From Enterobacteriaceae bacterium (GTDB lineage Bacteria > Pseudomonadota > Gammaproteobacteria > Enterobacterales > Enterobacteriaceae), in NCBI GenBank assembly GCA_902363335.1, contig CABIZV010000003.1, forward strand, positions 95,397-159,396: a stretch of 64,000 bases of DNA, written 5' to 3'. Position 1 is the stretch's first letter. Each line of letters opens with the position of its first letter. The notes beneath the pieces were generated by a model. The model made no database searches. It was not told the origin of the DNA and worked only from the letters and a program-made list of their open reading frames with translations. This document shows positions 8,452 to 17,540 of this stretch, in pieces. The position numbers and the translations under genes are program-made.

Positions 8452-8737
8452 GCCGGATAAGGCGTTACGCCGCCATCCGGCAACGTGCCTGGTATTGCCT
8501 GATGGCGCTACGCTTATCAGGCCTACGGAAGCCCTGTAGCCCGGTTACGCTGCACAACTAAACTGATAACTTCGCGCCAGTCAGTTGTAGGCCGGATAAG
8601 GCGTTACGCCGCCATCCGGCAACGTGCTCGGTATTGCCTGATGGCGCTCCGCTTATCAGGCCTACGTGAGCCCTGTAGCCCGGGCGAGGCGGTTACGCTG
8701 AGGGGCTATTCACAACTAAACTGATGACTTTGCGCCA
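8446..8737. repeat. Tandem duplication of a BIME plus the 3' end of the adjacent GH1 gene
   Basis: Two near-identical units follow each other. Each has REP palindrome pairs (taggccggataaggcgttac... and ...cgcttatcaggcctacg) and then a 28-base block. That block at 8553-8580 (cacaactaaactgataac...) matches 8710-8737, the last codons of the GH1 gene, with two mismatches. The offset is 139 bases in the REP part and 157 bases at the gene tail, because the right unit carries an extra gcgaggcg-type segment. The left copy is a non-functional gene-end duplicate. Confidence 0.85.
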
Positions 8738-10103
8738 GCGCCTTAAACCACAGTCCGTTACGCTTAATCTGCCGCGCCCCGGTTTCAAGGTCGAGACGGT
8801 AGAAGCCGTAACGACGTTTAAATGAGTTGAGCCACGACCAGTTGTCGATAAATGTCCACTGGTGCACGCCAAAGCAGTTCGCCCCGTCCGCAATCGCGCG
8901 GTGTAACTGCACCAGATGTTCCTCCATCAGCCCAATACGGAATCCGTCTTCAATCACGCCGTTTTCCTGCACCGGCCCTTCTGACTCCAAATCCATCGCA
9001 ATGCCAATTTCCGCGAGATACCACTTAATATTGCCGTAATTGTCGCGGATATTGGTGGCAATATCGTAAATTGCCTGCGGATGAATTTCGTTATTATCGC
9101 GGTAGGGATTAAAGCGCCCGTCGGGATCGACGTAGTTTTCGAAATAGTACTCTGGTGAGAAGTAATCGAGGGTATACGGCGTTTCGCGCGCCTGAACGCG
9201 TCGCGGCACATAGTAGTTCACGCCGAGGAAATCGAGCCGCGAATCGGTGATGAGCTTCACTTCTTCCGGGCGGGATTCCGGCAGACAATCATGCTGCGCC
9301 AGCAGTTCGCACAGCTCTTTTGGGAACTGGTGTTTCACCAGCGGGTCGAGGAAGCTGCGGTTAAACAGCAGGTCGGCATACCACGCGGCCTTCTTATCTT
9401 CCGCCGAGTCGTTGCGGGTGTAGGACGGCGTCAGATTTAACACCACGCCAATTTCGCCCGGCAGATTTTGCTCGCGGTAGCACTGCACCGCTTTCGCGTG
9501 CGCCAGCATAATGTTAAACGCCACCTGCGCGGCCAGCTTGCCATCCTTTTTGCACGGGTAATGGAAGTCGTACAGATAGCCGCCTTCCACCGGCACAATC
9601 GGTTCGTTAAAGGTAATCCAGTATTTGATTTTGTGGCCGAACAGGCGAAACGCCGTGGCGGCAAAACGGGCGAACAGGTCGGTAACGTGTTTTGACTCAA
9701 AGCCACCGTAGCGGTTTTGCAATTCTTCTGGCATATCAAAATGGTAGAGATTGATCATTGGCTCAATGCCGTTCGCAATCATCTCGTCAAAATAGTCGTT
9801 ATAAAAACGTACCGCATCAGCATTCGGCTCACCGGTTTCCAGGTCGTCAATCAGCCGCGACCACTGAATAGAGGTGCGAAACGAGTTGAAGCCAATGTTT
9901 TTCATCAGGGCAACATCTTCTTTGTAGCGATTTAGCGTGTTGCACACCGTTTGTGGCCCAATGCCTTTATAGAAACGTTCCGGCTGCGCGGCGTGCCAGC
10001 TATCCCAGATAGAGCGATGCGGTTTGCCTTGCGCACCTTCGGTTTGCGGGCCAGAGGCTGCCGCGCCCCAAAAGAAATTTTGCGGGAACGTGTAGGTCGT
10101 CAT
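8706..10103 (-). CDS. Glycoside hydrolase family 1 (probable beta-glucosidase or 6-phospho-beta-glucosidase)
   Basis: A 465-residue cytoplasmic GH1 enzyme. The N-terminal FPQNFFWGAAASGPQTEG is the family signature. The acid/base glutamate lies in ITFNEPIVP (residues ~170-178). The nucleophile region, normally I/V-TENG, reads YLAEIGIAMD here, keeping the glutamate but replacing T and NG. The C-terminal WTFIDNWSWLNSFKRRYGFYRLD segment resembles the aglycone/phosphate-site loop; the S/K pattern hints at 6-phospho substrates, but this is not certain. No PTS gene is adjacent. The ATG has a GGAGATC SD. GmuD-like enzymes are the nearest type I recall. Confidence 0.82.
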   Translation of the reverse strand: MTTYTFPQNFFWGAAASGPQTEGAQGKPHRSIWDSWHAAQPERFYKGIGPQTVCNTLNRYKEDVALMKNIGFNSFRTSIQWSRLIDDLETGEPNADAVRFYNDYFDEMIANGIEPMINLYHFDMPEELQNRYGGFESKHVTDLFARFAATAFRLFGHKIKYWITFNEPIVPVEGGYLYDFHYPCKKDGKLAAQVAFNIMLAHAKAVQCYREQNLPGEIGVVLNLTPSYTRNDSAEDKKAAWYADLLFNRSFLDPLVKHQFPKELCELLAQHDCLPESRPEEVKLITDSRLDFLGVNYYVPRRVQARETPYTLDYFSPEYYFENYVDPDGRFNPYRDNNEIHPQAIYDIATNIRDNYGNIKWYLAEIGIAMDLESEGPVQENGVIEDGFRIGLMEEHLVQLHRAIADGANCFGVHQWTFIDNWSWLNSFKRRYGFYRLDLETGARQIKRNGLWFKALAQSHQFSCE

Positions 10104-10367
10104 GGGATCTCCTGAATAAACAAAAAAAAGCGGCGTAGTTCACGGCGCAGAAAATGAGGGTTTATCTTCTCTGGTTCACTTTTTTTTATCCGCGCGCGCG
10201 ATCACCGTTTACGGCCTGAACGTCATGTCCGGGAACGGACTTTTCAGATTGAGAGTTAAGAAGGGGTATATTGGTGAGTCTGTTGCGGGCGGTGAGAGAT
10301 ATTATTCTCACCGCGATGGATCTAATGCGTTAAATTAATACTTTATTAGTGAATCGATCGTTAAATA
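10104..10367. other. Intergenic region upstream of the GH1 gene
   Basis: 264 bases with no convincing ORF. It holds a T8 run and an alternating cgcgcgcgcg stretch near 10193-10201, then an AT-rich segment. It presumably contains the GH1 promoter. I could not identify a CRP site or a regulator operator. Confidence 0.5.
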
Positions 10368-10625
10368 TTAGATCTCTGTTTCTTGATTCAGGTCGTATTG
10401 AATTAATTCCCACGTTGCAGGTTTGCCCTGATAATAAGGCATGACGTCTCCTCTACGTAGGCTTACCACCGCTGAGACTGCCGCGCGCGAGAGCTGCCAA
10501 TGGCCGCCCTGTGGGCTGTATTGCCCACTTTCACGGGTAATACCAAGCGGTTTGCGATCAGTGTTTTCCTTAGAATTGGCCGAAGAAAGTGCTGAAAGCA
10601 TGTAATTGCTACTATCTATCTTCAT
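10368..10625 (-). CDS. Small hypothetical protein (uncertain)
   Basis: An 85-codon frame starting at ATG 10625 (MKIDSSNYMLSALSSAN) and ending QETEI. The frame stays open upstream to 10709 without a better start. The product is hydrophilic with no signal peptide, membrane helix or motif I recognise. The SD is poor and the surrounding DNA is AT-rich. It may be an orphan accessory gene or chance; I cannot assign a function. Confidence 0.35.
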   Translation of the reverse strand: MKIDSSNYMLSALSSANSKENTDRKPLGITRESGQYSPQGGHWQLSRAAVSAVVSLRRGDVMPYYQGKPATWELIQYDLNQETEI

Positions 10626-10792
10626 AACGTGTAAATCCAAAAAATGAACACATAATCCACAAGCGACAATATTTGAGCGTGTCTTAAACCACATGCGAAT
10701 TATTCGCATGTTGAATTATTTAATATGATTCATTGCAATGGATGATGCTTTTAGCCAAAATAAACGAACCATCTGCTCAAAAAGTATCCTTA

Positions 10793-11782
10793 ATGATTAA
10801 GCGCCTGATTAATTTATTGATTATTGCGATGGCCTTGACCGCCTCCAGCGCCTTTGCTGTGAACTGCCAGCGTGCTGCTACGCCGCTTGAAAATACTATC
10901 TGTAACAATGCCAATCTCAACTGGCTTGATGACACGATGTCGAACGTCTATCGGGCGATGCTGGTTTATCGCGATGCGCCCTCGGTACACGCTGAATATG
11001 TCGCGTGGGAGAAGTCGCTGGACGACTGTTCATCGGACGAGTGCATTGAGCGCGCTTATTACGCCGGGATCAGTAAGATTGCCGAAGCAGAGCCGAATTT
11101 TAGCTGGGACGGACGCTGGTGGAATACCAGCGCGGCCAATATGAGCGGCGGAGTGGTGCAGTTTAGCCATAGCGCAGATTGGTCAATTACCGCGGATATT
11201 CGAATTTGGGCCGGTATGAATAAGGATGAGTTTACCGCCGAGGCGCGCAAGATAAACGGCATGGTGCTGATTGATGATATGGTCGACAGCAAGAAGTGTA
11301 AGGTGTTGTTTATTCCTCGTAAAAGTGGCGCCATTCAGGCATACAGCAATGCCGATTGGGGCTGCCGTCTATCGATGCCCAGCGGTGCGTTTATCGATGG
11401 GCGCTATCTGAAGTCGGATACCGACCCGCGGCCAAAAGCCACCCTCCAGTCGCTCGCCATTTTTTCCGATCCGAAAATGGATGAACGCTTTCGCGCGCTG
11501 GTGGGCAATGATTATCAAAAGTTTGTCGATACGGCGAATATTTATATTTATACCGTAGATATCGATAACGTGGGCGCGACGGTGGTGTCGATGTGGGTAC
11601 GTGGTGCGGCCAATACTCGCACGGCCATCGTGATGTACGCCGGCAGCAATATCTGGGCGGCGCGGATCCAGCCTGACGGTAAAGGTAAACTGGCCTTTTC
11701 GTATTTCAGCACGCTGGGGAACGATGCGGTGCTGATGCCCCGCACGATTGCCGAATGGAAGCTGCGCTATATGGATCAGTAA
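10793..11782 (+). CDS. Secreted protein with LprI-like N-terminal domain
   Basis: A 329-residue exported protein. A signal peptide (MIKRLINLLIIAMALTASSAFA, cleavage near residue 22) is followed by VNCQRAATPLENTICNNANLNWLDDTMSNVYR. This has the Cys spacing and the ICxxxxLxxLDxxMxxxY pattern of the LprI/DUF1311 lysozyme-inhibitor-like fold, with a second Cys pair (DDCSSDECIERAY) near residue 75. The C-terminal ~220 residues are beta-rich and not recognised. ATG 10793 precedes the signal peptide; the TTG at 10733 would add a non-signal extension. Role is unknown; periplasmic lysozyme inhibition is only suggested by the N-domain. Confidence 0.65.
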   Translation: MIKRLINLLIIAMALTASSAFAVNCQRAATPLENTICNNANLNWLDDTMSNVYRAMLVYRDAPSVHAEYVAWEKSLDDCSSDECIERAYYAGISKIAEAEPNFSWDGRWWNTSAANMSGGVVQFSHSADWSITADIRIWAGMNKDEFTAEARKINGMVLIDDMVDSKKCKVLFIPRKSGAIQAYSNADWGCRLSMPSGAFIDGRYLKSDTDPRPKATLQSLAIFSDPKMDERFRALVGNDYQKFVDTANIYIYTVDIDNVGATVVSMWVRGAANTRTAIVMYAGSNIWAARIQPDGKGKLAFSYFSTLGNDAVLMPRTIAEWKLRYMDQ

Positions 11783-11840
11783 GCCTTCTGGCTACCGATT
11801 CTGCGTCATTGCGCCTGATGGAGCGCAGCTTTCAGGCCTA

Positions 11841-12546
11841 CGGTGAGCGGGGCTTAAGCTAACGTGCTTACCACATTCAAATCGGCATCGGTAGCCCGGC
11901 CGAGCAAAGCGACGCCGGGATTAGGCTCCAGAGCTGCCCCGGAGTCGGTGCTTACGCACCTCGTCCGGGCTACGGTGAGCGGGGTTTAAGCTAACGTGCT
12001 CACCCCATTCAAATCGGGATCGGTAGCCCGGCCGAGCAAAGCGACGCCGGGATTAGGCTCCAGAGCTGCCCCGGAGTCGGTGCTTACGCACCTCGTCCGG
12101 GCTACGGTGAGCGGGGTTTAAGCTAACGTGCTCACCCCATTCAAATCGGGATCGGTAGCCCGGCCGAGCAAAGCGACGCCGGGATTAGGCTCCAGAGCTG
12201 CCCCGGAGTCGGTGCTTGCGCACCTCGTCCGGGCTACGGTGAGCGGGGTTTAAGCTAACGCGCTCACCACATTCAAATCGGCATCGGTAGCCCGGCCGAG
12301 CAAAGCGACGCCGGGATTAGGCTCCAGAGCTGCCCCGGAGTCGGTGCTTGCGCACCTCGTCCGGGCTAAGGTGAGCGGGGTTTAAGCTAACGTGCCTACC
12401 ACACTCAAATCGGCATCGGTAGCCCGGCCGAGCAAAGCGACGCCGGGATTAGGCTCCAGAGCCTCCCCCGGAGTCGGTGCTTGCGCACCTCGTCCGGGCT
12501 ACGGTGAGCAGGGTTTAAGCTAACGTGCCTACCACATTCAAATCGG
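11841..12546. repeat. Tandem array of 132-bp units carrying the lfhA 3' end and a REP-like palindrome
   Basis: Five full units start at 11841, 11973, 12105, 12237 and 12369 (period 132), and a sixth partial unit at 12502 (period 133) is the genuine end of lfhA. Each unit contains ttaagctaacgtg...attcaaatcgg, which on the minus strand encodes the last ~11 residues and stop of LfhA. It then has gtagcccggccgagcaaagc...gccggg and ccccggagtcggtgctt...cgtccgggctac, whose gtagcccgg/ccgggctac ends are complementary. Copies differ at a few positions. No ORF, direct-repeat/spacer structure or leader is present, so it is not CRISPR. Confidence 0.92.
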
Positions 12547-14611
12547 CGTCGTCCGGGACTTCATTGTAAGACAGCACGTGCAGGCCGCTGGCAAACAGTC
12601 GCCCGTAGCGCGAAATGACCGGACGCAGCTGTGGCGTTACCAACAGCAGCGGCGGCAGACTCTTCGCTTTCATCTGCTCGTAAATCATCGGCATCGTATT
12701 TTGTAGCTGGGTCAGAATATTCGGGTCAACCGGGAAGCTATCCAGCGCCACTTTACCGGCCTGCTGCGCCTGGTTGAGTGCGCCAAGCAGCATATTTTCC
12801 AGTTCATTATCAATAGTATAAGCCGCAAGCTGCGGACGGTCGCCGTTGATGTTGTGCACAATGGCGCGGCGCAGCGCGTAGCGCACGTCAGCCGTCAACA
12901 GTACCGGGTCTTTGGTGACCGCCGAGCTTTCCAGCAGCGTGGACGCAATCGTCACAATATCCTTCAAAGACACCTGCTCAAGCAGCAGCTGGCGATAAAT
13001 ACGCAATAGCTGGCTGTAGTTGAGCGCAGCGTTTAAATCTTCCGCCAGCTTCGGCGCCTGCAGCGCCAGACGCGCATGCAGGTGCGTGATATCGTCGTAG
13101 TTAAACAGCTCCGGTAGATGTTCGCGGGCGACCTTATTGACGTGCGTTGCCACCACGCTTGCGCAGTCCACCACCTGATAGCCGAGATTCAGCGCCTTCG
13201 CTTTTTGCTCCGGGTCAATCCACACAATCGCCATGCCGTAAGCCGGGTCGGTATCCAGTACGCCATCGATTTCACCGTACAGCTCGGTGCCGGGGATCGC
13301 CATCAGCTTCTCGGCGTTTACTTCACCTAACGCAGTACGAATGCCGTTGATATGAATCGCATATTGCGCAGGCTTCAGGCGGAAGTTTTCGCGAATACGA
13401 ATCTCTGGCAACAGCACGCCGCACAGTTCTGAAATCACCTGCCGCACCCCGCGCACGCGCAGGGATAGCGGGCTGCCTTTCGCTTCATCGACCATCGTCA
13501 CCAGCTTATAGCCGAGGTTCAGACCAATCGGTTCGACCAGCGGAATGCTGTCCCAGGTGATGGCGGGCGTCGCGTCCGGGGCCAGCGCCTCGCTTATCGC
13601 CTCCATGTCGGTTTCTTGTGGCGCTGGCTGTACGGCTTTGCTTTGTCGCCAGGCCGCAAACACCAGCAGAGCGGTAAAGCTCAGGAAGGCGATGTGCGGC
13701 ATTCCCGGCACGATCGCGAGCACGAACATAACGAAGGCGGCGGTATAGAGAATTTTCGGCTTGGAGAGCAGCTGAGTTTTAATCTCGTCGCTGACGTCAT
13801 TACCTTCGCTGACGCGGGTGACGATAATCGCCGCGGCGGTGGCCAGCAGCAGGGATGGGATCTGTGCGACCAGACCATCACCGATGGTCAGCAGTACGTA
13901 CTGACGGAAAGCATGACCGGCATCGAGATCGTACTTAAAGATACCGATACAGATACCGCCTATCACGTTGATGATAAGCACCATGATCCCGGCGACGGCA
14001 TCACCACGGACAAACTTCGAGGCACCGTCCATTGAGCCGTAGAAGTCGGCCTCTTTAGCCACTTCCTGGCGACGCGCTCGCGCCTGCTGTTGGTTAATGA
14101 GCCCGGCGTTAAGATCGGCATCGATAGCCATCTGTTTACCCGGCAGGGCATCCAGCGTAAAGCGCGCGGAGACTTCAGAAATACGTTCCGCACCCTTGGT
14201 GACCACGACAAAGTTGATGATCATCAGGATGATGAACACCACGAAGCCGACCACAAAGTCGCCGCCAATCACCACCTGCCCGAAGGCTTCAATCACCTTA
14301 CCGGCAGCGCCTTCGCCTTCATGTCCTTTCAACAACACCACGCGCGTGGAAGCGACGTTTAGCGTCAAGCGCATCAGCGTGGTTATCAACAGCAGCGTCG
14401 GGAAGATGGCAAAGTCCAGCGGACGCTGCATATTGACCGCCACCAACAGCACGATAACCGCCAGTACGATGTTGAATGTAAAAAGAATATCCAGCATCAG
14501 CGGCGACAGCGGCAGAATAACCATCGCCAGCACGCAAAGAAGCAGGATAGGTACAGCAATCTGCCCCTTGCGGAGCACGCTGAGCGCGTTGCGCATCTTA
14601 CTGTTCGCCAT
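12515..14611 (-). CDS. lfhA: Lateral flagellar export-gate protein LfhA (FlhA family)
   Basis: The 698-residue gate subunit of the flagellar type III export apparatus in the inner membrane. About eight N-terminal helices (residues ~15-310) contain the FHIPEP-family signature region (LDALPGKQMAIDADLNAGLI and the RARRQEVAKEADFYGSMDGASKFVRGD loop, residues ~150-205), followed by the large cytoplasmic C-domain that docks chaperone-substrate complexes. E. coli FlhA is 692 residues, so this is full length. It is last in the lfiM-to-lfhA operon and overlaps lfhB by 14 bases. Its 3' end is duplicated in the downstream array. Confidence 0.95.
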   Translation of the reverse strand: MANSKMRNALSVLRKGQIAVPILLLCVLAMVILPLSPLMLDILFTFNIVLAVIVLLVAVNMQRPLDFAIFPTLLLITTLMRLTLNVASTRVVLLKGHEGEGAAGKVIEAFGQVVIGGDFVVGFVVFIILMIINFVVVTKGAERISEVSARFTLDALPGKQMAIDADLNAGLINQQQARARRQEVAKEADFYGSMDGASKFVRGDAVAGIMVLIINVIGGICIGIFKYDLDAGHAFRQYVLLTIGDGLVAQIPSLLLATAAAIIVTRVSEGNDVSDEIKTQLLSKPKILYTAAFVMFVLAIVPGMPHIAFLSFTALLVFAAWRQSKAVQPAPQETDMEAISEALAPDATPAITWDSIPLVEPIGLNLGYKLVTMVDEAKGSPLSLRVRGVRQVISELCGVLLPEIRIRENFRLKPAQYAIHINGIRTALGEVNAEKLMAIPGTELYGEIDGVLDTDPAYGMAIVWIDPEQKAKALNLGYQVVDCASVVATHVNKVAREHLPELFNYDDITHLHARLALQAPKLAEDLNAALNYSQLLRIYRQLLLEQVSLKDIVTIASTLLESSAVTKDPVLLTADVRYALRRAIVHNINGDRPQLAAYTIDNELENMLLGALNQAQQAGKVALDSFPVDPNILTQLQNTMPMIYEQMKAKSLPPLLLVTPQLRPVISRYGRLFASGLHVLSYNEVPDDADLNVVGTLA

Positions 14612-15731
14612 TGGCTTTTAATACCTCTTGAGGAATGTCTATGTGCCTGTTCAGGCGGGGTTTTTGCTCTGCGCGACCTTCGCGCCAGGATTTCAATTGC
14701 ATCACGTAAGTCAGCACGTGTGCGATGGCGCGAAACAGCTGCGCCGGAATTTGTTGGTTAACGCGGGTGGTGTAATACACCGCGCGCGCCAGCGGCGGAA
14801 ACTCCACCACTTCAACGTTATGGCTGGCACCCACCTCACGGATCCACAGCGCCACATCATCAATCCCTTTGGCGACGATATAGGGCGCTTCCGCCTTGTG
14901 CGGGTCGTACTTCAGCGCCACGGCGTAGTGGGTGGGGTTAGTGATAATCACGTCGGCGTCCGGTACGGTGCGCGAGATTTGCCCCATCGCCATCTGGCGT
15001 TGCAGCTGGCGGATGCGGCCTTTAATCTGCGGATTACCGTCATTATTTTTATGTTCTTCCTTCACCTCTTGCTTGGTCATACGCATTTTTTTGGTGAACA
15101 TAAATTTGCTCAGCGGCACATCTAATAGGGCGAAAATGACGATAACGGCGACAAAATAGCTGATAACGTGATGGAAAATGGCAAAACCATGACCGATTGC
15201 CTGATAGAGATACAGGCGCTGAAGATGCAGCAGGTTGTCCATCTGGTCATGCACCATCGTGTAGATAACGGCGAGGATCGTCGCACATTTCAACATCATC
15301 TTGCCGACTTCGGTGTAATGGCTGGCGGAGAACATTCGCTTTACGCCGCTAATCGGGCTGAGCTTTTTAAAGTCTGGTTTTAGCTTGTTAGGGGTAAAAA
15401 TCCAGCCGCCGGGCACCAGGCTTGCCACAATACAGGCGACGGGAATCGGCACCAGCGTGGCGATAAAACGCAGCAACACCCACAGATTGAGGCGTAAAAA
15501 CTGGTTCAGCACGTTGGGATTATCCAGATCCTGCGCCAGCGTCCCTGCGGCGCGGAATGACTCGCCGATCAACTGTTGGTAATAGGGCAGGAAGGTGGCG
15601 AGAGTGACGAACGACACCACCAGGCCGACCGCCATGGTTAAATCTTTTGAGCGGGGAATGTCCCCCTTCTCGCGCGCTTTGCGGAGTTTCCCGGATGTGG
15701 GTTTTTCGCTTTTATCGCCGCTACCGGACAT
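14598..15731 (-). CDS. lfhB: Lateral flagellar export switch LfhB (FlhB family)
   Basis: Export-apparatus protein that switches substrate specificity from rod/hook to filament. The 377-residue product has four N-terminal membrane helices (within ~30-210) and a cytoplasmic domain containing the autocleavage motif NPTH in DVIITNPTHYAVALKYDP (residues ~265-282). Length is close to E. coli FlhB (382). Its start overlaps the lfiR stop as TAATG, indicating translational coupling. LafE (FliK-like) at 52.7 kb is the expected length-sensing partner. Confidence 0.95.
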   Translation of the reverse strand: MSGSGDKSEKPTSGKLRKAREKGDIPRSKDLTMAVGLVVSFVTLATFLPYYQQLIGESFRAAGTLAQDLDNPNVLNQFLRLNLWVLLRFIATLVPIPVACIVASLVPGGWIFTPNKLKPDFKKLSPISGVKRMFSASHYTEVGKMMLKCATILAVIYTMVHDQMDNLLHLQRLYLYQAIGHGFAIFHHVISYFVAVIVIFALLDVPLSKFMFTKKMRMTKQEVKEEHKNNDGNPQIKGRIRQLQRQMAMGQISRTVPDADVIITNPTHYAVALKYDPHKAEAPYIVAKGIDDVALWIREVGASHNVEVVEFPPLARAVYYTTRVNQQIPAQLFRAIAHVLTYVMQLKSWREGRAEQKPRLNRHIDIPQEVLKANGEQ

Positions 15732-16504
15732 TACTGCACCCTCACGGCATCAAGCCTGGACAGAATTTCATTGGTTAAATGGAGATAGTGTTCCGGGATG
15801 TTGGTGACCAGCATCGAAATACACAGCAGGCCAAACAGCATGCTGATGGGAAAACCCAGCGAGAACAGATTCAGCGTTGGCGACACGCGGTTAAGTAGCC
15901 CGAATCCACCTTGCACAATCAGCATCACAAAGGTGGTGGGGAGAGCAATCAGCGTGGCGGAAGCCATAATCCAGCCGAGTCCCTGAATAATTAATAATAA
16001 TGTCGGCTGATTAATCGCCTGACCGATGGGCCAGTAGCTAAAGCCTTTAAGCAGAATGGTCACCAGCAACAGGTGTCCGTCCATAATGAAAAAAAGCAGG
16101 GCGCAGAAGACGTAAATAATCTGCGAAATCACGGTGGTGGAGCTGCCGTTGACCGGATCGTTCATCATCGCCATCCCCAGCCCCATATTCATCGACAGAA
16201 TATTTCCCGCCGTTTGCAGCGCGATAAACACCAGCTGGAGCGCGGTGGCAAACAAAAATCCCCACAGCAGTTGTTCACCAATCAGCAAAATGGCGCGCAG
16301 GGAGAAAAGCTCGGTCAGCACCACGTTGTTAGGCAAAAGGGGAGTAATAATGATCGATAGCGCAATGGCGAAGCCGATTTTGATACGCCGTGAAAAGACG
16401 CGGTTATCCAGCACCGGCACAAATTGCAGAAATGCCAGGATGCGAAAGAAGGGCAGCACCAGGGCCAGAATGGGCGTCCAAAGCGCCTGAATATCAATTC
16501 CCAT
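15731..16504 (-). CDS. lfiR: Lateral flagellar export protein LfiR (FliR family)
   Basis: The 257-residue integral-membrane export-gate component with about six helices, ending in a short polar tail; E. coli FliR is 261 residues. Conserved features include VPVLDNRVFSRRIKIGFAIALS near residues 28-50 and the NMGLGMAMMNDPVNG segment at ~110-125. I used ATG 16504 (MGIDIQALW); longer upstream readings run into lfiQ. Five bases separate it from lfiQ. Confidence 0.93.
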   Translation of the reverse strand: MGIDIQALWTPILALVLPFFRILAFLQFVPVLDNRVFSRRIKIGFAIALSIIITPLLPNNVVLTELFSLRAILLIGEQLLWGFLFATALQLVFIALQTAGNILSMNMGLGMAMMNDPVNGSSTTVISQIIYVFCALLFFIMDGHLLLVTILLKGFSYWPIGQAINQPTLLLIIQGLGWIMASATLIALPTTFVMLIVQGGFGLLNRVSPTLNLFSLGFPISMLFGLLCISMLVTNIPEHYLHLTNEILSRLDAVRVQ

Positions 16505-16509
16505 AGGGT

Positions 16510-16782
16510 TTAACCGACCAGCGCCGCCGCCTGATGAAAAATCTGCACCGTAAAGTCGACCAGCTGTGTCAGCATCCACTTCCCGGCAAAAATCAGTACC
16601 CCAAGCGTAACCACCAGACGCGGCAGAAAGCTCAGCGTCTGTTCGTTAATCTGCGTTGTCGCCTGGAAAATACTGACGCACAGGCCGACCAGCAGGCTGG
16701 GAATAATCGCGACGGCAGAGATGATAAGCACCAGGTGAATACCCGATGCCATGATGTCACCGGCGGTGTCCATATTCATCAT
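16510..16782 (-). CDS. lfiQ: Lateral flagellar export protein LfiQ (FliQ family)
   Basis: A 90-residue, two-helix protein (about residues 15-40 and 52-75) that assembles with LfiP and LfiR into the export gate core. Sequence features such as VGLCVSIFQATTQINEQTLSFLPR are diagnostic of FliQ/SpaQ. There are three possible ATG codons at the start (16782, 16779, 16773). The gene is tightly packed between lfiP (2 bases) and lfiR. Confidence 0.94.
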   Translation of the reverse strand: MMNMDTAGDIMASGIHLVLIISAVAIIPSLLVGLCVSIFQATTQINEQTLSFLPRLVVTLGVLIFAGKWMLTQLVDFTVQIFHQAAALVG

Positions 16783-16784
16783 CG

Positions 16785-17540
16785 CTAGAGTCCTTGTACG
16801 CTGGCGGTAAGCGTGCCGACAATCAGCGTCCAGCCGTCGCAGAGTACGAACAGCATCAGCTTAAACGGCAGCGAGACAATCAGCGGTGACAACATCATCA
16901 TCCCCATTGCCATCAGGATACTGGCGACAATCAGGTCGATAACCAGAAACGGAATGTAAATCATAAAGCCAATCTGGAAGGCGGTTTTCAACTCGCTGAG
17001 CAGATAGGCGGGGGTAACAATCGTCAGATCCTGTTCGCGAGCGTCGCCTTCAATGCCGGCGATACTCATAATCTGCGCCATCGCTTTATTGTTGGTCTGT
17101 GCCAGCATGTACTTCTTCAGCGGCGCTTCGGCTTTCACCAGCGCCTGCTTGAGGGTGATCTGGTCGTTCTGGAACGGCTCTACCGCATCGGTGTAAATCG
17201 TCGTCCACACCGGGCGCATCACCAGCAGCGTAAGCGCCAGCGCAATCCCGGTCAGGATTTTGTTGGGCGGACTTTGTTGCAGGCCCAGCGCCTGACGCAG
17301 GATCGCCAGCACAATAATAAAGCGGGTGAAACAGGTCATCATCAGCATCATCACCGGCAGCAGGCCGAGCAGCGTCATCAGGATCAGGATTTCAATTTTG
17401 ACGTTGTAATCCTGACCGGCTGCGGTTGCCGTGGTGCTAAAGAGCGTGATATCGCCGTTTGCCGCCAGCACGGGCTGGGCAAATAACAGGCCGATGAGCA
17501 GCAACAGCGAGAAACCGCTGCGGTAGAACGTGCGGTTCAT
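16785..17540 (-). CDS. lfiP: Lateral flagellar export protein LfiP (FliP family)
   Basis: The 251-residue export-gate protein made with a cleavable signal peptide (MNRTFYRSGFSLLLLIGLLFAQPVLA), then four membrane helices. The CFTRFIIVLAILRQALGLQQSPPNKIL segment (residues ~70-96) and the PFLVIDLIVASILMAMGMMMLSP segment (~195-217) are the two FliP signatures. E. coli FliP is 245 residues. No fliO homologue precedes it; in primary systems FliO helps assemble the FliP ring. Its ATG overlaps the lfiN stop by four bases. Confidence 0.95.
   Translation of the reverse strand: MNRTFYRSGFSLLLLIGLLFAQPVLAANGDITLFSTTATAAGQDYNVKIEILILMTLLGLLPVMMLMMTCFTRFIIVLAILRQALGLQQSPPNKILTGIALALTLLVMRPVWTTIYTDAVEPFQNDQITLKQALVKAEAPLKKYMLAQTNNKAMAQIMSIAGIEGDAREQDLTIVTPAYLLSELKTAFQIGFMIYIPFLVIDLIVASILMAMGMMMLSPLIVSLPFKLMLFVLCDGWTLIVGTLTASVQGL

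Noticed and set aside
11841..12546. CRISPR-like repeat array
   Set aside because: The units are contiguous 132-bp tandem copies with no spacers or cas genes, and they contain the lfhA gene end.
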